Source: Beroe ovata
Lineage: Eukaryota > Ctenophora > Nuda > Beroida > Beroidae
Direction of reading: 5' to 3'
Length of the DNA stretch: 60,050 nt
Assembly: GCA_946803715.1 (NCBI GenBank)
Contig: CAMPET010000304.1
Span: 1 to 60,050 of the forward strand
The notes under the pieces were generated by a model, which did not search any database, was not told the origin of the DNA, and saw only the letters and a list, made by a program, of their open reading frames with translations. Shown one piece after another: positions 49,901 to 60,050 of the stretch (positions are counted from its first letter, which is position 1; each line of letters begins with the position of its first letter). A program made the translations under genes and the position numbers.

Positions 49901-52900
49901 ACCTTCCAATGGGTGCCGGGAGTGTGTTTGTAGTATAGAAAGTGGTTCTCAATCCACTCATAAATCTGGAAAAGTTGCATTCTCTTCTCCTCCGTGTCAC
50001 TGATAGCTTTGTAGATCAACATTGCATACGAATACTCGGGCTTCTTGTGATTCCCCATACAATCTTTACCACCTGACAGGGAAACGTGTCAGCAAATAAT
50101 TACCATGGCACAAACATCATATGACAATGATTCGCCCTCTAAATTTGAAAACTGCTGCAATTTTGCCCGGGTCTGCTCTTATACTGGCATACAACCCCCA
50201 AGGTATTAATTATTGACAAGTTATAGATCGGATGGTCGACTAATTAACTGATTAGCCTCAATCTATACCTATATGTGATGAGAAAATTATATAGAGAGAA
50301 AATAATGAAAGCACCTTATGAAGTGTTGGATGTAAATTCAGGTTGAGAAATATTGATTCTGACTTGAAGCAAGTCACTGAGAAAGGAATTGAACCATTGA
50401 GATGAACAAACCAGCAGCAGAATTGTTCCTGTTCCTCTTCCTGGAGACTAATCCACTCTTGCTAAGATGGTCAGAGGGGTGCTGTGTAATCTTGCATCTA
50501 GCCTGCTGCATGTACGGAATGGACACTTCAGGCAACCATTCCATACTTGTTAAGCTATCATCTTGCATGGACTCTGAAGGAAACACTTATGCAAATCAAT
50601 GAGCACCATCCTTGGGCAAATGTGCAGGAGTTTGTTCATGAATAATCAAATATTTGTATTGTTTTCCAGCTCTAGCTGGATAACTGGAGACCTCTGGTTT
50701 GCCATAATGATGTCTTCGCGACATATGATTGCAATTACATATTCAAATTTAGAACAAGAGCTATGAGAAACAATACTACAGCAATTATACAGGTTATTGA
50801 CTGGTCATGGCAACGAATCATATGGTTACTGAAGTCTGACTCTGAGAATGAGACAAAAAATTTAGCCAGGACTCATCACTCAAGAGACCAGAATATGTAT
50901 CACAAAACAAAATTACTTAAAAGTGAAGCAAAAGTACAATTTCTAAACAGGAAAGTAATATTACCTCTGTTTTGCGCAGCAGAGGGTGTAGTCTTGGTAT
51001 AGTGCTGGCAATTCTCATTATCCTTCTTTGGGTATTGGAACACTGCATGCTTCTCATCTGAACAATTTCAACACTACAGCTAAGTCTTTTATCATAAAGT
51101 TCATGAGCAAGTTAGAGACACAATAACTTTAACATACCAATCAATGATTGCTGTTCATATTTCTGGTACAGATTACTTCTGGGGGCATGTGAAGGTATAT
51201 TATGGGATGTGTTTGTTGCCAGGTATCTATTTCCTTTTGATGGTTGACCAGCAAGCATATCTAAGACATCAAAATGTTCATACATTGTGTAGGTAATGAA
51301 GAATCAGTGATTTGAAATTTAAGCTCTGCTTCCTGGCAGCTACCATTTCAACCATTTGCATTCAAGTCTTATAAGTTATCATCCACATTATGAAAGTACA
51401 ACTCCATATTACTGGAAATGAATTGAAAGGATAAAAATTTTAAAGTTATTCAAAGAATCTAGTGTCACAAAGTACTGTTGTCACAGACCTGTACTATAAT
51501 GTATTAATTGTACTTATAGTATGAGTAGTGAGTACTTATACAATATACATGAGTACTTATTGTATACTCTTTTCATAAACAGAGTATGAAAGGGCGTCTT
51601 CGGAAGCAAACTTTCATTTAAATTATTTATTCCTGCACACAATTTTCTGATACAAACTAAAAAACCAAATTTGATTTATTGTTCATGAATAATTATCTGG
51701 AAACAGAAAAAAAATTGTGTGTTCCCGCGCTGCGTGACCCAAATACTCCGCGCGCGCTGCGCGTCTCCGTGGTTTCTCCTTTCTACGACTTTTCAGTTCA
51801 CTGAGTAGAACAGGGGCGCGCAACGTGTGCACAAAATTGTGCCATGCACTCAGTATCGTGCGCGGCGCAGATCGGATAGAATTCATAACCGATATCAGTT
51901 TTCGAAGTCCTGCACCCACATTTGATATTTTCGGCGGCATATGACATACGATTGGTTGTCGATCGATGATAGACCCTGTCGAGAATTTCGTTTTGCGCGC
52001 GCGCGGCGCAAACTTATTCTTTCTAAGACAGAATAAGTTTGCTGACGAAGCCGCTTCGCGCACGCGTCTTCTTTTTACGACTTTTCAGTTCATGTTCACT
52101 GAGTAGAACAGAGCCGGGGCGCGCCGCGCTACGCGTTTGTTAACACAATGCAACGGTCATGCGCGCGCGAGGGAAACTTGTCAGATTTGATCTGACCTCA
52201 GTTTCTCGCGCGCGGTGCGCGCGCCTTCATCGAAGGCCGAAACAGTTTCGGCCTTCGATGGCATTTGACAATATTTTGCCAGAACGTCAGATTTTATATC
52301 AGACGATGAAGGCGCGCGCGAGGAACAGACCAGATTAAATCTGACAAATTAATTCTATTTGTTGTTTTACAATGGCTGTGAATGTTTCTCTTAAGTTTCA
52401 TAGCTATAGAGAATCTAGATGGTCATTGTTTTTATTGGATTGTAGCATACTTTATCAGTTTCTAGAAACAATGGAACTATAAATGAATCTAGATGGTTAA
52501 TTACCATCACCCATTTATTTATTTACATTCACTTAATTACCCTTAATTACATTTGGGGAGACATTTGTATTCAGTCAATAAACAACAAATGTGTTGCCAT
52601 TGTTCATTGAACACAAAAACACGATTTACAGTGAAAATTGCATTTGTGTTTCCTTTTACTACTTATGGGTTATTCAATTACTTCCCAAGCTAAGGTGATT
52701 AACTAGACCAAAAGATACAATACTTATTACTAGGCGGGCATATTTGTTCAAAATAAGCTGGGATTAGGTCAACTGTTTTGTGTCAGCCTTGAGTAGAAAT
52801 TATGATAGGCTTGAATTTTCATGAATGAGATACTCACATCATGTCTTCTTTTTGACTGATTCAACTGACTCTTCACCGTAAATGTCATAGGACAGGGTTC

Positions 52901-52978
52901 TGAGGAAATAAAGTGTCAGTTAACTTGAATATCATATGAAACTTTCTTCTTCATATACATGACAAATTTACCTTCCAT
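43936..52978 (-). CDS. forkhead transcription factor, FOXM1-like
   Basis: Exons: 51138-51260 (ATG at 51258), 50965-51057, 50412-50573, 49903-50072, 48648-48812, 45130-45495 and 43936-45042; these phases close. The forkhead domain is split between 49903-50072 (KPEYSYAMLIYKAISDTEEK, IYEWIENHFLYYKHTPGTHW) and 48648-48812 (SSIRHNLSLHKIFVKEAPPA, KGSFWALD). Upstream, LTSMEWLPEVS resembles the FOXM1 LSNIQWL motif, and HFxYxKH with FVxE also favours FOXM1, a cell-cycle regulator. The C-terminal 490 residues are low complexity, with a histidine/serine tract (SRPQHMSRTQHV), a serine-rich stretch and acidic clusters. Two more upstream exons, 52972-52978 (ATG GAA G) and 52838-52899 (PCPMTFTVKSQLNQSKRRHD), fit one another but do not close in phase with 51260. 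45043-45129 may be a retained intron. Confidence 0.75.
51720..51832. mobile_element. MITE family B copy (113 bp) with 9-bp target duplication
   Basis: It begins TGTTCCCGCGCTGCGTGACC and ends GGGCGCGCAACGTGTGCAC. The direct repeat AAAATTGTG flanks it at 51711-51719 and 51833-51841. It lies in a 5' intron or upstream region of the forkhead gene. Confidence 0.88.
51840..52140. repeat. GCGCGC-rich repeat fragments
   Basis: This contains the uninterrupted relative of the 3455-3570 repeat (GACCCTGTCGAGAATTTCGTTTTGCGCGCGCG, about 51970-52000). A truncated 3' half of family B follows (TACGACTTTTCAGTTC, CACTGAGTAGAACAG, about 52060-52115). No coding content. Confidence 0.7.
52178..52347. mobile_element. 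MITE family A copy with an internal 53-bp insertion
   Basis: The left end TTGTCAGATTTGATCTGACC pairs with the right end CAGATTAAATCTGACAA, around GCGCGC-rich arms and the core GGCCGAAACAGTTTCGGCC. The core is broken at 52261-52313 by extra sequence flanked by CGATG on both sides (52256-52260 and 52314-52318). No outer target duplication is visible. Confidence 0.78.
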
Positions 52979-53072
52979 GAGATTCAATGTAGCTAAATAA
53001 TGTTTAAGGTATGCCTTAGACTTTTCTGTATACACCCTTGTATATTTGATCCATATTACTTGAATAGGACGA
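52979..53072. promoter_or_regulatory. candidate bidirectional promoter between the forkhead gene and DNAI7
   Basis: These 94 bp separate ATG GAA G| (minus, donor GTAAAT) from the DNAI7 ATG (plus). It is AT-rich, with TGTTTAAGG (forkhead-like TGTTTA) and ATACACCCTTGTAT. No TATA box stands at the expected place for either side. Promoter function is inferred from the geometry. Confidence 0.45.
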
Positions 53073-56000
53073 ATGGCACCAAAAAAGAAGGGAGGGAAGG
53101 TAAGTAAGCTGCATTAAATCATATCATTTTTCATTATCACATCATTTGTTGCAATAGAACTATGCCCTGTCCTAATTTTTCCACAATCACATCATAATCA
53201 ATACTCATACTGTACTATACAGCTTCAGAGCCAGTCATGAATCTACTCACTAATTGAATGCACTTTTCATAATTACATACGTGTTTCCTGTTAACAGACT
53301 TCAGATACCGAGGCAAATTTCCTTGGTACAGGATAGGGAAAAGAGATCACTATTGCAACTTAAGGTGGCTCATTAGCTCTACCACTTAATTATACTGCAG
53401 ACTTTATTGCATCATCATCACAGCAATAATTACATTGCTCTTTCATGCTATTTGCACTCATATGTCAGGACAAATGGGCATCGTCTCCAATACTTAGGTT
53501 ACCATGGCAATAAACAATGATAGCTCTAGCAGCACGCTATAATGTCCAGTGCTCATAATAGTCTCTCCTATTTGTGTGTGTGATGTGGGTATGATTGCTC
53601 GTTTCTGTGCTTGTAGCTTGGTTGTGTTGTGAGGATTCATCACAGTAATCCGACATGTTCATCCATGTATCAGCAGTATTAAGTATGATTGAACTTGTAG
53701 CTGGGGTTCTACTATTTCACAAAGAATCCGTGTCTTGAAAAAGAAGCTCCTCAACTACTGATAGCTCTCCCTACTCACTCCCTACTACTCCCTAGTATTG
53801 GTTACTGAAAAACTCTTTACCCCGAGACAGTGTCTATGTTACAAAACAGTGTCCCTTGACAAGCACAGACTACCATGATGCTGCAGCCAGTATAAACGAT
53901 TGAGTGCATGTAAACAGCAGTATGCGAAAGAGAATGATTGTGTGTGTGTGTGTGTGTGTGTGTGNTGCACCGGTCCGCAGTCCCTCACTTGTTCTTTGCA
54001 CACTGGTGTTCGTGTGCATTCTGACTGTGCATAGTTGCGGTGTTCTGCTGACGTTATATTGAGAGACACTTTTGTATGTGACTGAGTTTTGTATGTGATT
54101 GAGTTTTACTGATTTCTTGTTCAGTCCGTTGATTCGTCAGTGATATTGTTTTTCATTTACCCGGCAGTCGCTCATTCACTCACACGACTGACACACACCA
54201 ATTCACCTCATCACTCACTCACACAGGGGGGCAAGAAAAAGAAAGGGCCCAAGTTAGACCCTGAAGAATTAGAGGCCATGCGAGGTGAGGTTGACTTCTA
54301 ATTGCCCATTTTCTAATTGAACAATTAGAGAAACTTTGATGATAAATAGTGTTGTAACGAACATTTTACTGTAGCAATAAAACGAAGCGTTACCAAAAGT
54401 TACTAAAAGATCCCTCTTTCACACACCAATTAGAGAAACCATTCAATTTATTTAGCCCAACGTTGCAACGGAGTCTTTTTACGAGAGATATTGTTACAAT
54501 GTCAAATTTTTTGTGTCTTCTTCGGCTTCCTTGACTTGCCTCACATCCATGCCTCACCGCCATATCATCCCGCAATCCGAATCACACTGCATCACACTGC
54601 GTCATATCTTTCACCTCAATGACCACTGTTGTCGATAAGAGAAACACGATGTAAACACTTTGCAGTAACTCATTTGTAGGGCAAAAAAGGAGGGAAAAAA
54701 GCAGTTCCGCTAGGAGAAACTCCAGAGGATCTTGAAGAGGAACAGCGACGTGGTGAGAGGAGTTTCATAATCTCACAGTCAGTGTCATCAATGTCATCAA
54801 TCAGTGTCATCAATCAGTGTCATCAATATCATCAATCAGTGTCATCAATCAGTGTCATCAATGATCTCAGCACAGCCATCACATTGATGTCAAAATAGCA
54901 AAATAGTCATCATAACAGTCACCTTCGCTCATGCATCAGCAGTCTTGCTTCCACAAAACATCAACAACTTCAGAATCTGGCGCAATAATATGATTTTTAT
55001 TTCTATGATTATTTCTATCCCATTTCTGATCACCGGTCGCCCCCTAGCGGCTGAAGCAGAAGCTGCCCAGAGAGCATACGAAGCCGAGCAAGAAGCAAAG
55101 CGGAAAGAAAAGGAAGCCATGGAGGAAATGATGAAACAGGTTTTTAATTATGAAATTTGACAGCTATAAGTAGATCATGCAACTCATGGATATCGAGCGA
55201 TAATAGATGTGGGATTCATATATTTCAAGATCTAACTCTTGATAAACAAGGAATGATGGGGTTCCGTACAGTCTTTATCATCACTGATTCCCGTCTCCCA
55301 GGAAGCCGAAAGGTTTGAGGTGGAAACCCAATCCTTGCAGATCACTATCAATGATAACAAAGCGAACCTCAGAGGTAAAACACCACGGAACAACAATAAA
55401 TTATTTCGTCAGATATTGAGGACGGTTTTTCAATGATATGTCCTCTATGAATCGCTAGTCTAATAATCGCTAGTCATCTGAAAACAGTAGATAAACCAGT
55501 AGACGATGCTATCGGTGAAAATACTTCTCATTTACATCACGTTAACTTCTCATTTACATCTTATTTGCAGAACAAAGAGAGCAAATCCGGGCACAGAAAG
55601 CGTGGGACAGGTTCCTCCTGTGCAATGGAACACCAGATCCTTCAGTACAGTCAGAACTCAACACTTTCACTAGTCTCTGTATGGACGAGACTAAAACAAG
55701 GTATGAGGAAACACTACCAAGATCTCTTTGACCAGAGATTCACGCAAATCCATCAATGATCCTTTATCAAATACAATGCACGACAATAACTCCTTCATAA
55801 ATCACAGCACAAGTCAAGATGTGTCTGGATGTCTGAATGAAGTGGAGGAAGCTCTCGATCTGATCAATGAGTTAGAGGAAGTGATGACTCTTGACAAGCA
55901 ACTAGACATCACTGAGAACCACGATACTTTTAAAAATGTTTGTAAAAGCAGTGGAATCGATTGATTGATCTTGATGATATGGAATACAGTGGAGTGAATC

Positions 56001-59000
56001 TTAAAATCACCAGCACAAACTTCAAGATATCCAATAACACATCTCAGGGTATTAACAGTCTGCAAGAGCTGATAGAAGCTAAGGTTGACAATGTCACATT
56101 CAATGTCATGAGAACGGCAGAGAAATTTGCTGATCCTGATTCGCAGAATCTGCTACTGGAGAAGCAGTCACCTCGAGTCAAGTTAGTATTAGAATGAGGT
56201 GTCACATTTATACCGGGGATTGTTCATGTTTGAGATTTTTCATAATTGTCGATGGTGAAACATCAAAAACAATCCATGCCCTAAACACACACCCTGATGT
56301 GTCTCCTAAACTTCCCTCCGTTTTACAGAATGTCACTCTGGGGAAATCTTGCGAAGAATCCTCGTCAGAAGAGTTTCCAGCTGGAAACTGACAAGTTTCA
56401 GATGGAAATTCCCAAGAGTTTGGCAAATGCTGATGTCGCTGTCAGACTCATCCATACTTCATTCGATTTCCTCAGTCCTAAGGTAAAAAGTGTATGAAAA
56501 GAGGAAATATTTCCTCTGCTTTCCCACGCGAGCACTGGAGTGTAATGTGGAGAATTTGATCCATTCCTAACAACCGACTCCATCCTATTCACGTGTTGAC
56601 GAATTTACCCAAACCAAAACGATGCTATAAATTCCAGTGCAAGACGTTCTACTCCCAAAAGAAGCCCACTCCCGCCCCCTCTCGAGCTGCTTCAGTTGCC
56701 AAGGAAACGGAACGAGTAGGCACGGCTCAGTCGGGGGCTATCGAGAAAATTCCAGAGGAGGAGGGAGAGGAGAAAGTGACTGAGCAGCCAGAGGTAGGGA
56801 ACTGCTTCTCCCGCCATGAATAATTCATGTTTTGGCGGATTGGTCGAAATTGTGCGTCGAGAATTGAAGCATCGGCTCCATTTTCCGTTGAAACATTGAA
56901 AATTGAACCACTATCATAAACTTCTCACGGGCAAGGATGAACAGGTTGAAAAGGATGCTCCAGCAGAACCAGCTGACCCAGTGGCTGAGGAGCCCCCAAG
57001 ACCGGCCACACCTTCAGATGTTGATGAAATAGGTGAGATACGTGTAGAGAGATACCACAGTACAGATTTGAATTTTAGTCACTGTCAGCTTTACTATTCG
57101 CTAAAGGTCAGAAAATGATAGAACCAATGCTTGAAGTAACTGGCAAGCTGTACGAGTATAACTGTAGCGAATAAATGTAATAGTATGAGCATTCATTCAC
57201 GAGCATATCGACACAATACGACAAGCAGAGAATATAACATGCGATACATCAAAAAAGAGAGACAAAGTATGAGCACATGAAGTAAACAGTGACTGCGCAG
57301 ACGCCTATTCGCCTTAAACCGATTAAACCTGGATCAGGATTTCACCGCACAGCTCTAAACGAAACTCAAATTCAACCCTCCTTCCCCCCTAGAGGATGAG
57401 GATGTTGTCGATCTCAGAGCAATGTCGACTGTTGGAGGTGTAATGTATCTGGACCTGCTCAAACTGCCACCACAAGCAAAGAAAGTCGGTTCATGGGTTA
57501 TCCAGGACAGTGAGTATAGCGTGAAATTTGATCCCAAAATCCCAAAATCTTTGGAATGATAATCAAGGAATAACAATCAACCGCAAAGTCCAGATTTTGA
57601 GAGCCTTCACCCTTCTGATCACGACGAAACCCCCCAATTTCCAGTCACGGAAAACTCGCTGGAGCGGATCCCGAATCCCACCCCCGAAGAAGAGAAGAAA
57701 GAGGAAGTGGAGGAAGTGAAAGAGGGGGAGGAGGGCGGTGAGGCTGCGATCACACAAATCACAAAGGAACTGACGTGGCCGTTACTCAATATGAGCTTCA
57801 CCGTTGCCAACAATGTGAGTTATTTACAATCTGCAGTTTTGATCATTCCTCTAAGTATATTTGGGTTTTGACAAAAGTTCTCGAAGATTGATGCTTTTTG
57901 TTCCAGGCGATCTTTACCGAAGAGCCACAGCTAGCCCGATGGGAAGATTCACAGCAATGCTGGAGAACAGATGGATTTGAAGAAGTAAACTTCGATGAAA
58001 CAACCGGGGAAATAAGTTTCAAGACGCAGTTCATCGGTCCAATTTGCACATTCCAGGTTAAGTTCGATTTCGGGCGGTCGCACTTTTCATTTTACTTTTT
58101 GTAAAGCGCGCGCACAAATTTACTGAAACCGTACTACCACTTCGCGCGTCGCTATGGTAATTCGTGCGCGCTATATCATAATACCTGTGAAAGTGAGGTT
58201 GTAACCAGGGTGCAAATAACGTCCAAATTGGACAACTTAGAACCATGCAATTAGGGTGTTTGAAGCTCAAATTAATGTATGATGCAACCGTGTGTAGTCC
58301 CATGTCAAATTCTATCGCAATTTCAAAAAATTCTCGCAATGATACGTTCCAAAAACACGTTCGCAAAAACCGTTTATCAAGTTTTTTAAACCCCCATCTT
58401 CCCTCCGCAGGATTCGTACAACAACATGCCATTCCAATCCTGGGAAATCCGGCCATACGGTCAAGGCTGTGTCCTCTTCACGCTTATTGCAGCAACAGTG
58501 GAATTGGAGATCTCAATTAAAGAGAATGTCTGCTGTCTCAATTCTCCAGAGGATATGGAATTGGATGGTATCAGGAATAAGTGGCTACCAGCTCACATTC
58601 TGATACAGAAATTGGTGGCAGCGGGGATTAATGTCTTCCCCAGTGAGGATGCTGACAAATATGTCAGCATTTCTACAAAGGTATGATGAGGAGAATTAAA
58701 TAGTGGAATTTGAATGATGTTACCAGACGTACCATGTATAATGTCACCACCCCTACAACTAGTATTGTTAACAATGCTGTCACTCTGTTAACAACGTTGT
58801 CACTCTGTTAACAATGTTGTCACTCTGCTACCAACGTTGTCACTCTGTTGACAGGACGAAGAACTGGAAACGTGTGTCTATGAGCAGATGGCTCTCTCTT
58901 CCTCGGCATACGCATTTTCCTGGAGCAGATGGAACGCAGACTGTGGTAAGCCGCGACTCTCACCACTAACGACCAGTTAGGTCAATAAATGCTCTCGATC

Positions 59001-59475
59001 CGGGAAAACAAGTTCTATATCCAGTTCTTAATAAATATCCTTGTGTTTCAGGAGTTAAGCGACAGATAGTCCGCGCGGCGGAAAACCTAAACGAGTCACC
59101 AGTAGAGGAGGACCAATGGAAAAACTACAGCTGTGAGCCGAGGAAAAGCTATGCTCTCAAGTGTACAGATGACGATGATGAAATGTCTGATGAGAAAATA
59201 GAGGGGACCCAGGTATGTAGACAATGATTCCCAGATTTCTACTTCCTCCAGTTTCCATCGGAGATCAACTGATCTAAATCAGTTAATGTCTCCTCTTTTT
59301 TCAAAACTTCTAATTCTAACTCAGCCCAATATTTCAGTTCCACCCCGACTTATTCAACTGCCTCAAGGAGAAAGCTAGTCAGCAAGCCCTGGAAGCAATC
59401 GCTGATACCTCTTACAGCTTTGTAGACACAGTTTCGACATGGCTTTTCGCAACCAAAGTCCTTACTTTCTCATGA
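53073..59475 (+). CDS. DNAI7: dynein axonemal intermediate chain 7 (CASC1 family)
   Basis: An axonemal dynein-associated protein of motile cilia. Exons: 53073-53099 (MAPKKKGGK), 54227-54284, 54680-54752, 55048-55139, 55302-55374, 55571-55700, about 55816-56181, 56329-56482, 56638-56793, 56945-57032, 57393-57509, 57645-57814, 57907-58056, 58411-58680, 58855-58945, 59052-59212 and 59338-59475. It has a lysine-rich start and a helical AEAEAAQRAYEAEQEAKRKE region. Family blocks follow: QKAWDRFLLCNGTPDPSVQ, MSLWGNLAKNPR, IPKSLANADVAVRLIHTSFD, TVGGVMYLDLLKLPPQAKKV, QQCWRTDGFEEVNFDETTGE and WEIRPYGQG. Exons 54227 and 54680 both run from phase 0 to phase 1, so only one can be used at a time. Within 55816-56181 the frame shifts near 55944 (an AAAA run appears one A short), a likely assembly error. 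Confidence 0.93.
54778..54862 (+). repeat. tandem GTGTCATCAATCA minisatellite in DNAI7
   Basis: Six to seven units of GTGTCATCAATCA, some shortened to ATCATCAATCA, begin 26 bp after the donor of the exon ending at 54752. Confidence 0.9.
58767..58854 (+). repeat. 20-bp tandem repeat running into a DNAI7 acceptor
   Basis: Four copies of GTTAACAATGCTGTCACTCT with minor changes. The fifth partial copy, GTTGACAG, is the splice acceptor of exon 58855-58945, so the array supplies the 3' splice site and its pyrimidine context. Confidence 0.92.
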
Positions 59476-60050
59476 ACCCTAGAATATGAGTTCGCCACTT
59501 TTTCAGAACATCTCGATTTTTTGCTCTCGCTTCAAGAAGTTTCATAATTGTCGAAGTTACCAGCGTGTCATTAAGTCATTAGTGAGATAATTGGTGACAA
59601 TTACCGCGTCTCGGAAAAGGCATAACATGATAAATGCCCACAGTTTTGTCACAAATTGCTCACATTAAATCGGCATTTTCCGGAGAATTTTTATCGACCA
59701 GGATTTTTTCTCACGGAAGCAAAATATATTACGAAAAGTGATCTTTTTCGAAATAGATATGCTGCGGAGAGCTGATTTCAACGTTTCCTGGAGACTGGAC
59801 TTTATTTTTGTCGATGTCGGAGCGATTTTGTTTGATACCCCATGTATATTTGATCAACATTGTTTCTCACAACTTTGTATCAATTCCATCCCCTCTTCAA
59901 GATGTATAAATTGGAATAAATCCAACTTTCCCGATATGAAATGTGCAACACCGATTTCCCTGGCCGATCCGTCTCAGTCGACGGTAATCGGTCCACCGCG
60001 GTCCAACATATATATTTGTGTGTGTGTGTGTGTGTGTGTGTGTCTAATTT
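59476..60050. other. DNAI7 3' UTR and TG microsatellite
   Basis: A poly(A) signal AATAAA occurs at 59915-59920. The window ends in (TG)n at about 60015-60043. No further gene is seen. Confidence 0.6.

Noticed and set aside
51683-52063. 126-codon minus-strand frame
   Set aside because: It spans a MITE and GCGCGC repeat fragments and shows no protein family features.

Overview
This is animal nuclear DNA: intron-split genes on both strands with short GT-AG introns (about 60 to 700 bases, a few of 1 to 4 kb), no operons, polyadenylation signals, RNA polymerase III tRNA genes and many small inverted-repeat transposons rich in GCGCGC. HIPK, Dispatched, a mannose-6-phosphate receptor, a forkhead factor and a DNAI7 axonemal gene on 60 kb point to a compact metazoan genome. 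A sponge or another early-branching animal fits best, but that is inference. One run of 144 N (36415-36558) is an assembly gap.

Left part (1-13.7 kb), all on the minus strand: a probable small secreted protein, XRCC2 with a degenerate Walker A, a cluster of inverted-repeat elements, RPS3, SAMM50, ANKRD49, TRA2 and TMED2. This is mostly housekeeping: recombination repair, translation, mitochondrial outer-membrane biogenesis, splicing and ER-Golgi transport.

Middle (13.7-43.2 kb): a HIPK kinase on plus; a cation-dependent mannose-6-phosphate receptor (M6PR) on minus, whose 3.7-kb second intron holds a complete LDLa-domain seven-transmembrane receptor gene on plus; a Dispatched gene on plus with about 23 coding exons; and a 109-residue acidic protein gene on plus whose first intron carries two inverted tRNA-Pro genes and one tRNA-Ser gene.

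Right part (43.9-59.5 kb): a FOXM1-like forkhead gene on minus and a DNAI7 (CASC1) gene on plus. Their first candidate exons lie head to head 94 bp apart, as with a shared promoter. DNAI7 has two successive exons whose phases make them mutually exclusive.

Most unusual features: the nested receptor gene; three MITE families with readable target-site duplications (8 bp, 9 bp, and a 74-bp element with an empty site elsewhere in the window); a dispersed 9-mer GTGGTGTCA found about 15 times where about 0.5 is expected; and minisatellites sitting directly on splice sites. I derived the exon models by hand from splice consensus, reading-frame phase and family similarity. Junctions that do not close are stated in the entries.
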